From: Azospirillum doebereinerae
GTDB taxonomy: Bacteria > Pseudomonadota > Alphaproteobacteria > Azospirillales > Azospirillaceae
Length of the DNA stretch: 64,000 nucleotides
Assembly (NCBI RefSeq): GCF_003989665.1
Contig: NZ_RZIJ01000028.1
Coordinates: forward strand, 1 to 64,000
Direction of reading: 5' to 3'
Shown piece after piece: positions 26,407 to 33,980 of the stretch; within the stretch, counting starts at the first letter, position 1; each line of letters opens with the position of its first letter. Position numbers and translations under genes: made by a program. The notes beneath the pieces were generated by a model. The model searched no databases, was not told the DNA's origin, and was given only the letters and a program-made list of their open reading frames with translations.

Positions 26407-26601
26407 GTTCCCATTCTCCGTTTCTCAGCCGATGGCCGGATCGTCCTTGGTCCCTGAGTCACCCTTGCCTCGGGGCGGCCCGTTCGAGGCGGCGCTGGGA
26501 ACGAAACGACGGCCGGCGGGGTTGGTTCCGAAGACCGACCGCACCGCCGAAAGCGCCGCCCACCCTTGACCTTTCGGTGCATCACCTCGCCGAAACTCAT
26601 G

Positions 26602-26612
26602 CTGCATTGCAG
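26602..26612. promoter_or_regulatory. CTGC-N3-GCAG dyad, PhaR-like site candidate
   Basis: CTGCATTGCAG is part of the longer perfect dyad TGCTGCATTGCAGCA. It matches the CTGC-N3-GCAG form I remember as the binding site of the polyhydroxybutyrate regulator PhaR in Rhodobacter. It lies between otsA and the MmgR-like sRNA promoter. The match is by sequence only. Confidence 0.4.
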
Positions 26613-26695
26613 CATACCTATGCCGCCCCCTATACGATTCGCCGTACAACCAATGTTGTTAACACGCTGAAATGCATGAAATATATTATTAGGGC

Positions 26696-26724
26696 TTGAA
26701 GCCCGCTGCGCACCGGATCATATT
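26696..26724 (+). promoter_or_regulatory. sigma-70-type promoter of the sRNA
   Basis: TTGAAG (26696-26701) and CATATT (26719-26724) are separated by exactly 17 bp. This places a start near 26731, just before the first hairpin of the sRNA. Confidence 0.6.
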
Positions 26725-26730
26725 GTGCAG

Positions 26731-26832
26731 TGCGGCAACGGTCGCATCCCTGATGGGGTCGTTGGCGTAACGCACTTCTTGGGCGTTTCCTCCCTAGACT
26801 TGAGGCCGCGGGTTCGCCCCGCGGCCTTTTTT
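26731..26832 (+). ncRNA. mmgR: MmgR/alpha-r8 family (suhB RNA) sRNA
   Basis: About 100 nt. A 5' hairpin (CAACG at 26736-26740 with CGTTG at 26760-26764) is followed by a single-stranded stretch holding TTTCCTCCCT (26786-26795), the invariant core I recall for the alpha-r8 sRNAs, and then a 9-bp GC terminator stem (26804-26812 with 26818-26826) ending in six T. The core resembles an anti-Shine-Dalgarno sequence. In Sinorhizobium meliloti MmgR limits polyhydroxybutyrate accumulation and binds Hfq. A well-spaced promoter lies directly upstream. Family membership is from the remembered motif and architecture; the 5' end is inferred. Confidence 0.82.
26804..26832 (+). terminator. intrinsic terminator of the sRNA
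   Basis: Stem GGCCGCGGG/CCCGCGGCC with a five-base loop, then TTTTTT. It forms the 3' end of the sRNA and faces the convergent amidohydrolase gene. Confidence 0.88.
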
Positions 26833-26946
26833 CTGTGGCCGCGACGGCACGTCCGCGCGACCGCGCCGGCCATCGGCCTCTTCGGGGGTAAGCGTGAACT
26901 GTGGCATTCCGTGGGCGAAGGGACGGTTCCGCCCCCTCGGGCGCGT

Positions 26947-27837
26947 TCAGCGCGGCTCCAGCCCGTCGCTGGGCAGGCGCCCCAGCGTGTCGACCAGTTC
27001 GCCCATGTGGCGGGCCAGCACGTCGAGGAAGGGCAGACGGGTCAGCGCCGTCTCGTCCATGTAGAGGTTCCGGGCGATCTCGATCTGGAGCGCGTGGATG
27101 CCCTGGCGCGGACGGCCGTAATGCCGGGTGGTGTAGCCGCCGGCGTAGGGGTTGTTGCGGTTGACCTTGTAGCCCAGCCCGCGCAGGAACTGCTCGGCCG
27201 CGTTGATGACGGCGGCGGCGCAGGCGTTGCCGTAGCAGTCCCCCAGCACGATGTCGGGCCGGTTGCGCCCCCGGTCGCCGGCCGGCGCCGGCCCCGGCGA
27301 GGGCATGGAGTGGCAATCGATCAGCAGCGCATGGCCGAAGGCGGCGCGGGTCTCCTCGACCAGCCGGCGCAGCGCGGTGTGGTAGGGGGTGTAGCAGCGG
27401 TCGACCCGCTCCATCGCCTCGGCGAAGCGGAGCTTGCCCTTGTAGATGTCCTCGCCGTTGGCGACGACGCGGGCGATGGTGCCGAGCCCGGCGGCGACGC
27501 GCGGCGAGCGGGTGTTGACGTAGGCCGGCAGCGGGTCGGCGAACATCTCCGGATCCAGCTCGTAGGCCTCGCGGTTGGCGTCGAGGAAGGCGCGGGGGAA
27601 CAGGGCGCGGATCAGCGGCACGCCGAGCGACGGCGCGAAGCCGAAGATCTCGTCGACGAAGCAGTCCTCCGACTTGCGCAGCGCCCGCGCGTCGAGCCGG
27701 GCGGCGGCGAGGAATTCGTCGGGGTAGTGGTTGCCGCTGTGCGGCGAGGCCAGGACGAGCGGCAGGATCCGGCGGGTGGGAGCCAGTATCTCGAAGGCCG
27801 GCATCGATCCGGCGATGGGGTCGTGCTGCGCGTCCAT
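26947..27837 (-). CDS. N-formylglutamate amidohydrolase family protein
   Basis: A 296-residue member of the N-formylglutamate amidohydrolase family (PF05013). Metal-site blocks are VLASPHSGNHYP, the acidic EDCFVDEIF, LLIDCHSMPSP, and IEIARNLYMDE at the C terminus. The enzyme would hydrolyse N-formylglutamate in histidine breakdown, but no hut genes are nearby, so another N-acyl amino acid or peptide-like substrate is possible. I start at the ATG at 27837; the frame runs on upstream to 28029 but with unrelated sequence overlapping the tRNA leader. It converges on the sRNA terminator. Confidence 0.88.
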   Translation of the reverse strand: MDAQHDPIAGSMPAFEILAPTRRILPLVLASPHSGNHYPDEFLAAARLDARALRKSEDCFVDEIFGFAPSLGVPLIRALFPRAFLDANREAYELDPEMFADPLPAYVNTRSPRVAAGLGTIARVVANGEDIYKGKLRFAEAMERVDRCYTPYHTALRRLVEETRAAFGHALLIDCHSMPSPGPAPAGDRGRNRPDIVLGDCYGNACAAAVINAAEQFLRGLGYKVNRNNPYAGGYTTRHYGRPRQGIHALQIEIARNLYMDETALTRLPFLDVLARHMGELVDTLGRLPSDGLEPR

Positions 27838-28033
27838 GCTGGGTTCTGATGTAATGGACGCAGGTCCCTCTGTCACGGACGCGCAGCCCCGGTCGGGCCG
27901 TCCGTCCAAGAAAAATGCAGGCACACGAAAAAAAGCGAACAAAGGGCTTGCCAGCCCGCCAGGATATGGGTACAACCCCGCCCACGCCGAACGGAGCGCC
28001 GCCAAACACGGCACCGAACGACGGAACAAGGAT

Positions 28034-28108
<75 letters not shown>

Positions 28109-28271
28109 TCCTCGAAGGCCGGAACCTCAACGGGTTTCCGGCCTTCGCCATGTCTGGGGTTCGGCAACGCCGCCGCTCCATTCCAACGACCGCCCTCCCC
28201 GACCCGTCGAGCGACCGGGACCGACAGGCCTTTTCATTTGGGGCGATCGCATCCATCATCGGAGCATGCGC

Positions 28272-28439
28272 ATGCCCCTCCTCATCATTGCCGCCTGCCT
28301 CCTGGTCGCAGGATGCGCCGATCTTTCTGGCTACGCGACCAGCGGGCCGATCCCAAGCACGTCCTACCAAAGCGGCTACGGCATCCGTCCCAACGGCCCC
28401 CAGAGCGCCGCCGACAGCCAGATGGACTGGGGCTGGTAG
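28272..28439 (+). CDS. small lipoprotein
   Basis: A 55-residue precursor not recognised by name. It has a lipoprotein signal peptide: MPLLIIAACLLVAGC, with lipobox LVAG and Cys15. The mature peptide of about 41 residues (starting CADLSGYATSG) is polar, Gly/Ser/Gln-rich and ends DWGW. I use the ATG at 28272 because CGGAG sits six bases upstream; an ATG two codons earlier lacks spacing. It would be tethered to the inner or outer membrane. No partner gene is obvious. Confidence 0.65.
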   Translation: MPLLIIAACLLVAGCADLSGYATSGPIPSTSYQSGYGIRPNGPQSAADSQMDWGW

Positions 28440-28773
28440 GGGCGCGCGGTTCACACCCTCTTGAGCCCAGCCCCGGATACCCTCGGCCGCTTCATGCGGT
28501 GGACACGGGAGACGTTGCAGTCCCCGTCGCGATCGGCGTGCGAGACGCCGCACACGCTGCGCCGGACGGATGGGCATCGCCCGGTTGCCGATCAACGGCG
28601 TAGTGACGGGTGCATTGGGATGCGGCAAGGCAGGCGCTACCCGGCCAAGGGGAGCAATCCCGGGAGCAAAGAAAGACTGCCGACCGGGTATGGCGGGCGA
28701 TCCGCTTGACGGCCCGTTGACACGCGGCGCGACCGATGAGAACGTTGCGGGAACGAATTCACCGGAGGCCGTC
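28440..28773. other. intergenic region, nothing recognised
   Basis: I see no gene or RNA that I can support. The frames that cross it are Arg/Pro/Gly-rich. Confidence 0.4.
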
Positions 28774-29019
28774 ATGGCGAGCACCACGCACATCATCGTC
28801 CAACCTTACGTCAGCGGCGCCAAGGGTGGCCTCAAGGCCGCGCCCGCCATCGCCGTGAAGACCGCCGATGCCGGCCGGATCCGCGCGCAGCGGATGATGG
28901 ACGGTGGGCGCGTGCTGGGCGTGGCCGTTGTGCAGACCGAGGTCGACGAGGATGCCGGCGACTACAGCGAGCCGGTGTTCCTGGCCCAATTCGGGAGCAT
29001 CCCCGATATGGCGGCGTGA
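28774..29019 (+). CDS. conserved-looking hypothetical protein
   Basis: An 81-residue protein, MASTTHIIVQPYVS at the N terminus, with a basic middle (AGRIRAQRMMDGG) and an acidic segment (TEVDEDAGDYSEP). It has a strong ribosome-binding site (GGAGG seven bases before the ATG). No signal peptide, cysteine or membrane segment is present. I do not recognise the family; the composition suits a small cytosolic or DNA-associated protein. Confidence 0.65.
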   Translation: MASTTHIIVQPYVSGAKGGLKAAPAIAVKTADAGRIRAQRMMDGGRVLGVAVVQTEVDEDAGDYSEPVFLAQFGSIPDMAA

Positions 29020-29201
29020 AAGGGGCGGCTGACACCTCCGGCCGGGTGACGCCGAGCGTGGCGGCCGCCTTGGTCGAGACCATGGGGGCGGGTGGTGGAG
29101 CGGATCGAGCGGATGGCCTGATCGCGCGACCGCCACCCGCAAGAAAGCCCACCGGCGGGTGCGGGCGGGCTGAGCTTGCCGACGACAAACGCCTTCGACG
29201 C

Positions 29202-29600
29202 TTACTGGTTCTTGGCGATGTCTTGAAGCTCGTCCGCGCGTTCAGCCGTCATCTGCAGAAAACAGCTGGACCCGATGATGCGGGCTGAACTTCCTTCGGC
29301 ACCGCCTGCAAACCCACAGGTGAGATCACGATACTTCAGCCAAGCCCTCTGAACCTCTTTCAGCGTATTGGCGCGATCGCCAACCGCCTTAAGCGCCTGC
29401 TTATAAGCTGAGTTCAATCTCTTATCCTGCTTCTCATGCTCCTCTATGGTGCATTCGATCATATCGAAAGTAACGCCACCGCTGTTGTCCATGCAGTTCG
29501 TGTAGGTTGCCGATAAGTTATTTTTCTCGGCCTGCGCCGGAACCGCCATCATCGCGACGTTCAGCAGTAAGATCGCAGAAGCAACCGGAATTCGTCTCAT
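29202..29600 (-). CDS. LprI/DUF1311-like periplasmic protein
   Basis: A 132-residue exported protein. Residues 1-25 are a Sec signal (cleavage after AQA). The mature part has the LprI-like spacing of cysteines and aromatic residues: TNCMDNS, MIECTIEEHEKQDKRLNSAYKQAL, and LKEVQRAWLKYRDLTCGF. The N-E-x-x-LN-x-x-Y and W-x-x-Y/F-R-D-x-x-C pattern is that of DUF1311, a family that includes the mycobacterial lysozyme inhibitor LprI. Lysozyme inhibition is therefore possible but not shown. AGGGA precedes the ATG at 29600. It lies downstream of the RTX protein on the same strand. Base composition is less GC-rich than most neighbours. Confidence 0.75.
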   Translation of the reverse strand: MRRIPVASAILLLNVAMMAVPAQAEKNNLSATYTNCMDNSGGVTFDMIECTIEEHEKQDKRLNSAYKQALKAVGDRANTLKEVQRAWLKYRDLTCGFAGGAEGSSARIIGSSCFLQMTAERADELQDIAKNQ

Positions 29601-29704
29601 TGTTTTCCCTCGATTTTGGCGTGTCTCACAAACTCCCCAAGATCGCTCGCCTCCATGCCCGAAATCGGCATCCCGGGCCGGTGGAGACGGCACCCTGTGG
29701 GAGA

Positions 29705-30886
29705 TTACACCGCACCAAAGGCGAGCACCCCGCCCGCTTCGTTCGTTGCCGGCAAGGCGTCGGCCACCCGGGTCGCCGCTGTGAGCGGTGCCGCCGACCG
29801 CCCCTCGCGATACCCGGACGTGACGTAATGGGTCGCCGCCGCCAACAGGCTGGTGCCAAGCGCCTTCTGGACGTCGGGATTGCGCGCCAGATAGGCGGTC
29901 GCATTGAAGGTGGTCGATCGCCCTTCAAGCCGTCCGCTGGCAATGAAATGCTGGGTTGCCGCCGCCGTGTTGGTCCCGAACACGCCGAGCAGGTCGGGGT
30001 TGGCCGCCAGATAGGACATGGCGTTGAAGCTGGTGCTGCGCCCCTCGATCCGTCCGCTTGTGATGTAGTGCGTGGTCGCCGCGGCCGCATTGGTGCCGAA
30101 GACCGCCGCCAAGTCCGGGTTGGCCGCGATGTAGGACAATCCATCGAAGCTGGTCGGCCGGCGCTCTCGCGCGCCCGAACTCATGTAGTGGGTTACGGCA
30201 GCATCGCCGTTGGTACCGAACGCAGCGGCCAGATCACGGTTGGCTGCCAAGTAGGCAAGCGCGTCGAACCCTGCCACGGTGGCCGTTGAAACCGTCTGAT
30301 CGTAGTAGCGGACGTACTCGATCCCCGCCGTCTTGTCGTATCCGACGCCATCGCCAACGTAGACATAACCGTTGTAGGCCACCGCAGTAGAGGACGACAT
30401 CCGGGTGCTTCGGACCAATGTATCGGTCCCTGACCCGCCGTCGATGTCGTTGACGCCCGAACCGCCATCGATCGTATCGTTGCCGTCTCCACCATAGATG
30501 GTGTCGTTGCCGCTGTATCCATACAGCACATCCGAATATGAAGAGCCCGAAATTCTATCGGCTTTACCCAACCAAATTGTGGGGCTGACAGTCCCGATCA
30601 ACGAATTCAAGGTAGGGAAATAAAGATTCAAATCCTGGAAGGCGAACGTTACGCCGCCACCTGGAGCGCTCACGATGAAGTAAGACAAAACTCCTGATGC
30701 GTTGCTGGACGTTATAGAAAATGAACCACCGAGGCTCACATCCATCACTGGCTTCCCGCCAAGCGTGAAGCGGACTGAAATTAGGTTCTGGCTTTGCGAG
30801 AGCAGAGAAGAGCCATTGAATTCCATATTTGGCGCATTGCCATTCTCAGAAAGATCGATAGCAATATTGGTGGAAAACGTCGCCAT
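29705..30886 (-). CDS. RTX-type calcium-binding protein with four 40-residue repeats
   Basis: A 393-residue protein without a Sec signal. Residues 1-115 are Asn/Ser-rich and beta-like. Residues 119-158 carry three hemolysin-type nonapeptides (YSGNDTIYGGDGNDTIDGG), which bind Ca2+ outside the cell. Residues 207-366 are four exact-length 40-residue repeats beginning FDALAYLAANRDLA, FDGLSYIAANPDLA, FNAMSYLAANPDLL and FNATAYLARNPDVQ, each with FGTN/LGTS, a HY/HF and SGxxEGR. It is probably secreted by a type I system through its C terminus; no transporter genes are in the window. The N-terminal part is coded by DNA of lower GC than its surroundings. Confidence 0.85.
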   Translation of the reverse strand: MATFSTNIAIDLSENGNAPNMEFNGSSLLSQSQNLISVRFTLGGKPVMDVSLGGSFSITSSNASGVLSYFIVSAPGGGVTFAFQDLNLYFPTLNSLIGTVSPTIWLGKADRISGSSYSDVLYGYSGNDTIYGGDGNDTIDGGSGVNDIDGGSGTDTLVRSTRMSSSTAVAYNGYVYVGDGVGYDKTAGIEYVRYYDQTVSTATVAGFDALAYLAANRDLAAAFGTNGDAAVTHYMSSGARERRPTSFDGLSYIAANPDLAAVFGTNAAAATTHYITSGRIEGRSTSFNAMSYLAANPDLLGVFGTNTAAATQHFIASGRLEGRSTTFNATAYLARNPDVQKALGTSLLAAATHYVTSGYREGRSAAPLTAATRVADALPATNEAGGVLAFGAV

Positions 30887-30941
30887 GCTCTTTGTGCTCC
30901 GGGCTTATGACATCTTCTTTGATGAAGTTTTTACAGTTTCT

Positions 30942-31229
30942 CTAGAATCGCCCGCCGCCGCTCGTCCGGCATAAGGCGAGAGCGTCAAGCGGCAGGAGGG
31001 GAGCCCTGGTCGACGCGGCCATCCTCGAAGCCACGCTGAAACGCCGGCCAGCCGCTGCCGTTCTCGAAGAGCGCCAGATCGAAATGCGCGTCCGCCTCGT
31101 GGCGCATGAACTGGCTGGAGTCCAGGCGCCTGCGGTGAGGTTCAGCCCATGGGCCCCGGTCCCCGGCGCCGCGAGCAGACCGCGCGTCAACAACCCAACC
31201 ATCCAGGCACGACGCATCCATTCCCCCAT
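30942..31229 (-). pseudogene. possible frameshifted remnant of a small secreted protein
   Basis: Two overlapping minus-strand frames complement each other. One gives a signal-like start (MRRAWMVGLLTRGLLAAPGTGAHG), and the other continues as SSQFMRHEADAHFDLALFENGSGWPAF and ends at 30985. A single frameshift near 31110 would join them. I do not recognise the product. Weak support; it may be non-coding. Confidence 0.3.
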
Positions 31230-31271
31230 CCTGGAGCGCGAACCGAGGCGGATCAGCGCAACTGAACTATG

Positions 31272-31669
31272 AGCCGATCCAGCGTTGCAAGTCGATACCC
31301 GGCTTCAGCCGTGGCCGACCGTCAACCCGGCGGAAAGAGAAAGGGCCGCCGGCTGGCTTGGGCTGATGCTGGAGACCGAGCGCGACGCGCTCGCCGAGGA
31401 ACACACGCTGACAGTGATCGGGCATGGCTAAGCCACTGCACGTCCTGTGGAAGGAGCCGAGCGACGCCGGGGCCTACACCGGCGGCTCGTGAGTGGCCGG
31501 CGGCGGGCTGTCGCTCGCCAACCTGACGATGCAGGACATCATGGATTTGGCGCGCTCCAGCGCTGCAAAAGCCGCTGGAGCTCCCAAGGCGGGTTTCCCG
31601 AATGGGCTGGCGATTGCCATGCCAGTCATGAGCCGGCTGGTGATTCATGAGGCAGCTAATGATTTATAA
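31272..31669 (+). pseudogene. decayed ORF pair, possibly phage-derived
   Basis: From 31272 a frame lacking a good start ends GLMLETERDALAEEHTLTVIGHG at a stop (TAA) near 31431. It overlaps the ATG at 31424 of MAKPLHVLWKEPSDAGAYTGGS, which is interrupted by TGA at 31490-31492 and then continues in the same frame as VAGGGLSLANLTMQDIMDL to a TAA at 31669. The TGA sits where the pattern GGSW would put Trp (TGG to TGA). The coupled overlap and small size recall phage structural or accessory ORFs, but I cannot name them. Confidence 0.4.
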
Positions 31670-31780
31670 CCTTAAGTTTGTTTTCTGATTTTCCACTGAT
31701 TCAATAAGCGTATTTTACGAATAATTTAAATTTTTGTCATCATCAATCGATGGTTTTTCAACTCAATGGAGAGGTGCGCA

Positions 31781-33388
31781 ATGCCTGTTTTCATAGGAAC
31801 GCCTTGGAACGATACGCTCGAGGGTAGCACCGGCGACGATACCCTGATTGGCGGCATGGGCGACGACGTCTATTTTGTGGACAGCGCGGCCGATGCTGTC
31901 TGGGAACTGGCCGACGAAGGCACCGACGAGATCCGCACCACTCTTGGCACCTACACACTCGGCGCCAACCTGGAACGGTTGACCTTCATCGGAACCGGCG
32001 ATTTCACCGGCACGGGCAACGCCCTGGACAACCTGATCGTCGGAGGAAGCGGCAACGACACCCTGACCGGCGGCGACGGGGCCGACACCCTGATTGGCGG
32101 CGATGGTGACGACCAATTCTACATCGACGCCGCCGACTTCTTCGTCCAAGGGGGAGACGGCTTCGACACCGTCTTCATCCAAGGCGGCGTTGGGGTCAAC
32201 CTGAGCCTTGGTTTTTGCAACGTCGAAAGAGCGTATGGCGGCTCTGGCAATGACACGTTGTGGGGAGGCGGCGGTTCCGTCGGCCTGTTCCTCGACGGTG
32301 GTGACGGCAACGACAGAATCCTGGGCAGCGAATTCAACGACACGCTGATCGGTGGCAACGGCAGCGACACTCTGATGGGCGGTGGCGGCGACGACGTGCT
32401 CTACATCGACGCGGCCGACACCGAGGTAAGCGGCGGAGATGGGTTCGACACCGTGTATGTGCAGGGAAACGGTGACCTCACCCTTGAGCTTGCCGTCAAC
32501 GGCATCGAGCGGGTGTTCAGCGGGGGCGGCAACGACACGGTGAACACCGCAAGTTTTATCAGCGCCACAACAGCGGTCGAGATCCACGGTGGCGATGGCC
32601 ATGACATTCTTAGCGGCGGCGCCTTCAATGACACGCTGTGTGGCGACGAGGGCGACGACACGCTGTACGGTGGAGGGGGCGACGATATCCTGGCGGGCGG
32701 CGGCGGCAGCAACACGCTGTTCGGTGGTATGGGCGACGACCTCCTGTACGTCGACACGGCGAGTGCGCTGGTGGACGGCGGCGGTGGCGACGACACCGTC
32801 CACGCACGGTATGCCGGCGGCGTGTCCCTGGACCTTTCCGACACCTCCATCGAGCACTTCATCGGCGGCATCGGCAACGACACCGTCACGGCGTCAGGTG
32901 GAGTGTTTGGTAGGATCGAGATGTTCGCTGGCGCCGGCAACGACCGGCTGACGGGCAGCGTCGGCAGTGACAGCCTGTGGGGAGAGGAGGGGGACGACAC
33001 GCTGTTCGGCGGTGGCAACGGCTACAGCTATGGCGACGACCTGCTGTCCGGTGGCAACGGCAACGACAGCCTGGTCGCCAGCAACGGCCATGATTTTCTG
33101 GACGGCGGCAATGGTGACGACACCCTGGCCGGCGGCAGCGGCGAGGATTCGCTGGTCGGGGGGGCCGGGGCCGACCTGTTCGTGGTCGCCCCCTGGGACG
33201 GCAACGACGGCATCCTGGATTTCAACGCCGACCAGGGCGACCGGATCGGGCTGGCGGACGGCTTGACCTACACGCTCGGCAGCAACGCGTCCGGCGACGC
33301 GGTGCTCACCTTCGCCACCTCCGACACGCTGACCCTCTTCGGGGTCTCGTCCACGGCGGTGTCGAGTTCCTGGTTCCTGACGGTTTGA
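31781..33388 (+). CDS. RTX calcium-binding protein
   Basis: A 535-residue protein built almost wholly from hemolysin-type nonapeptide blocks (for example GSTGDDTLIGGMGDD, GGSGNDTLTGGDGAD, GGNGDDTLAGGSGED), with a C-terminal domain DFNADQGDRIGLADG typical of peptidase M10/RTX C-terminal regions and a hydrophobic/hydroxylic end (VSSSWFLTV) typical of type I secretion signals. It should fold in extracellular Ca2+. No enzyme domain is recognisable. The ATG at 31781 follows GAGAGG; an ATG five codons earlier is possible. The AT-rich 31670-31780 segment probably holds its promoter. It ends at a 13-bp hairpin. Confidence 0.9.
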   Translation: MPVFIGTPWNDTLEGSTGDDTLIGGMGDDVYFVDSAADAVWELADEGTDEIRTTLGTYTLGANLERLTFIGTGDFTGTGNALDNLIVGGSGNDTLTGGDGADTLIGGDGDDQFYIDAADFFVQGGDGFDTVFIQGGVGVNLSLGFCNVERAYGGSGNDTLWGGGGSVGLFLDGGDGNDRILGSEFNDTLIGGNGSDTLMGGGGDDVLYIDAADTEVSGGDGFDTVYVQGNGDLTLELAVNGIERVFSGGGNDTVNTASFISATTAVEIHGGDGHDILSGGAFNDTLCGDEGDDTLYGGGGDDILAGGGGSNTLFGGMGDDLLYVDTASALVDGGGGDDTVHARYAGGVSLDLSDTSIEHFIGGIGNDTVTASGGVFGRIEMFAGAGNDRLTGSVGSDSLWGEEGDDTLFGGGNGYSYGDDLLSGGNGNDSLVASNGHDFLDGGNGDDTLAGGSGEDSLVGGAGADLFVVAPWDGNDGILDFNADQGDRIGLADGLTYTLGSNASGDAVLTFATSDTLTLFGVSSTAVSSSWFLTV

Positions 33389-33394
33389 GTTCCC

Positions 33395-33429
33395 CACCGG
33401 GGGAGGCGGCCATCCAGCCTCCCCCGGTG
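33395..33429. terminator. bidirectional stem between convergent genes
   Basis: A perfect 13-bp inverted repeat (CACCGGGGGAGGC at 33395-33407 with GCCTCCCCCGGTG at 33417-33429) lies between the RTX stop and the stop of the minus-strand gene at 33449. There is no clear T-run, so its role as terminator is inferred from position. Confidence 0.6.
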
Positions 33430-33448
33430 CCTTCCATCGACGGGCCGC

Positions 33449-33652
33449 TCAGCCCTTGCCCGGCTTCCGCTTCGTCCGTCCGCCGGCGGCTTCGCCCTCC
33501 TTGCGCTGCACGAACAGGCGCCCGGCCTGCAGGGCGGCGACGCGGCTGATGTAGGTGCCGCAGTCGAAGCGCTGGCCGTCGAACGTCACCGCCAGCGTGA
33601 AGGTCCGGGGACCGGCCTCGTCGACCTGGATGGAGGAGGACGGCGGCTTCAT
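33449..33652 (-). CDS. small hypothetical protein coupled to DUF1289 gene
   Basis: A 67-residue protein, MKPPSSSIQVDEAGPR, with a beta-rich middle (TFTLAVTFDGQRFDCGTYIS) and a basic tail (RTKRKPGKG). Its ATG overlaps the stop of the DUF1289 gene by four bases (ATGA), so the two are translationally coupled. I do not recognise the family. The basic tail might contact nucleic acid. Confidence 0.68.
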   Translation of the reverse strand: MKPPSSSIQVDEAGPRTFTLAVTFDGQRFDCGTYISRVAALQAGRLFVQRKEGEAAGGRTKRKPGKG

Positions 33653-33831
33653 GGCGCTGCCGTTCCGGATGCCGTGCGTGCGTGCACGCTTGTCCCGCCG
33701 GCCGGACGCGCCGGAACGTCGTCCCCCTCGCCGGCCAGCGCGGCGTTGATCTGGTCCAGCGTCCGGCCGCAGCCGGTGCAGACATCGTCGTCTATCGCGC
33801 ACATGCCAAGGCAATCGGGGTCGTGGCTCAT
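33649..33831 (-). CDS. DUF1289 family cysteine-rich protein
   Basis: A 60-residue protein with the DUF1289 pattern C-x3-C-x5-C-x2-C: DCLGMCAIDDDVCTGCGRTLDQI. The four cysteines could bind zinc or an iron-sulfur cluster. The family is common in Proteobacteria and its role is unknown to me. The ATG at 33831 begins the conserved block. It forms a two-gene unit with the downstream ORF (overlapping stop and start). Confidence 0.85.
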   Translation of the reverse strand: MSHDPDCLGMCAIDDDVCTGCGRTLDQINAALAGEGDDVPARPAGGTSVHARTASGTAAP

Positions 33832-33980
33832 TCGGTGGGCAACCTGCGGGCTTGGAGATCGGTGCGAGGGGCGCGGGCGGATGACCGGATCATGACGAGG
33901 CAAGGCTCGGGAGTCGATGTCCGGCTTCAGCCATGGCCTTTTGACAGGCATGCGAGCATCCGCAAACATCGCAAAGCGTG

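Larger units (their letters stand above)
26407..26730. other. intergenic region with dyad and sRNA promoter
   Basis: No gene is supported. It holds the otsA upstream region, the CTGC-N3-GCAG dyad (26602-26612), an AT-rich patch (26641-26700) and the promoter of the sRNA that follows. Confidence 0.55.

Noticed and set aside
31490..31492. Recoded TGA (selenocysteine or stop readthrough)
   Set aside because: No SECIS-like hairpin follows and the surroundings contain other decayed frames, so a nonsense mutation is simpler.
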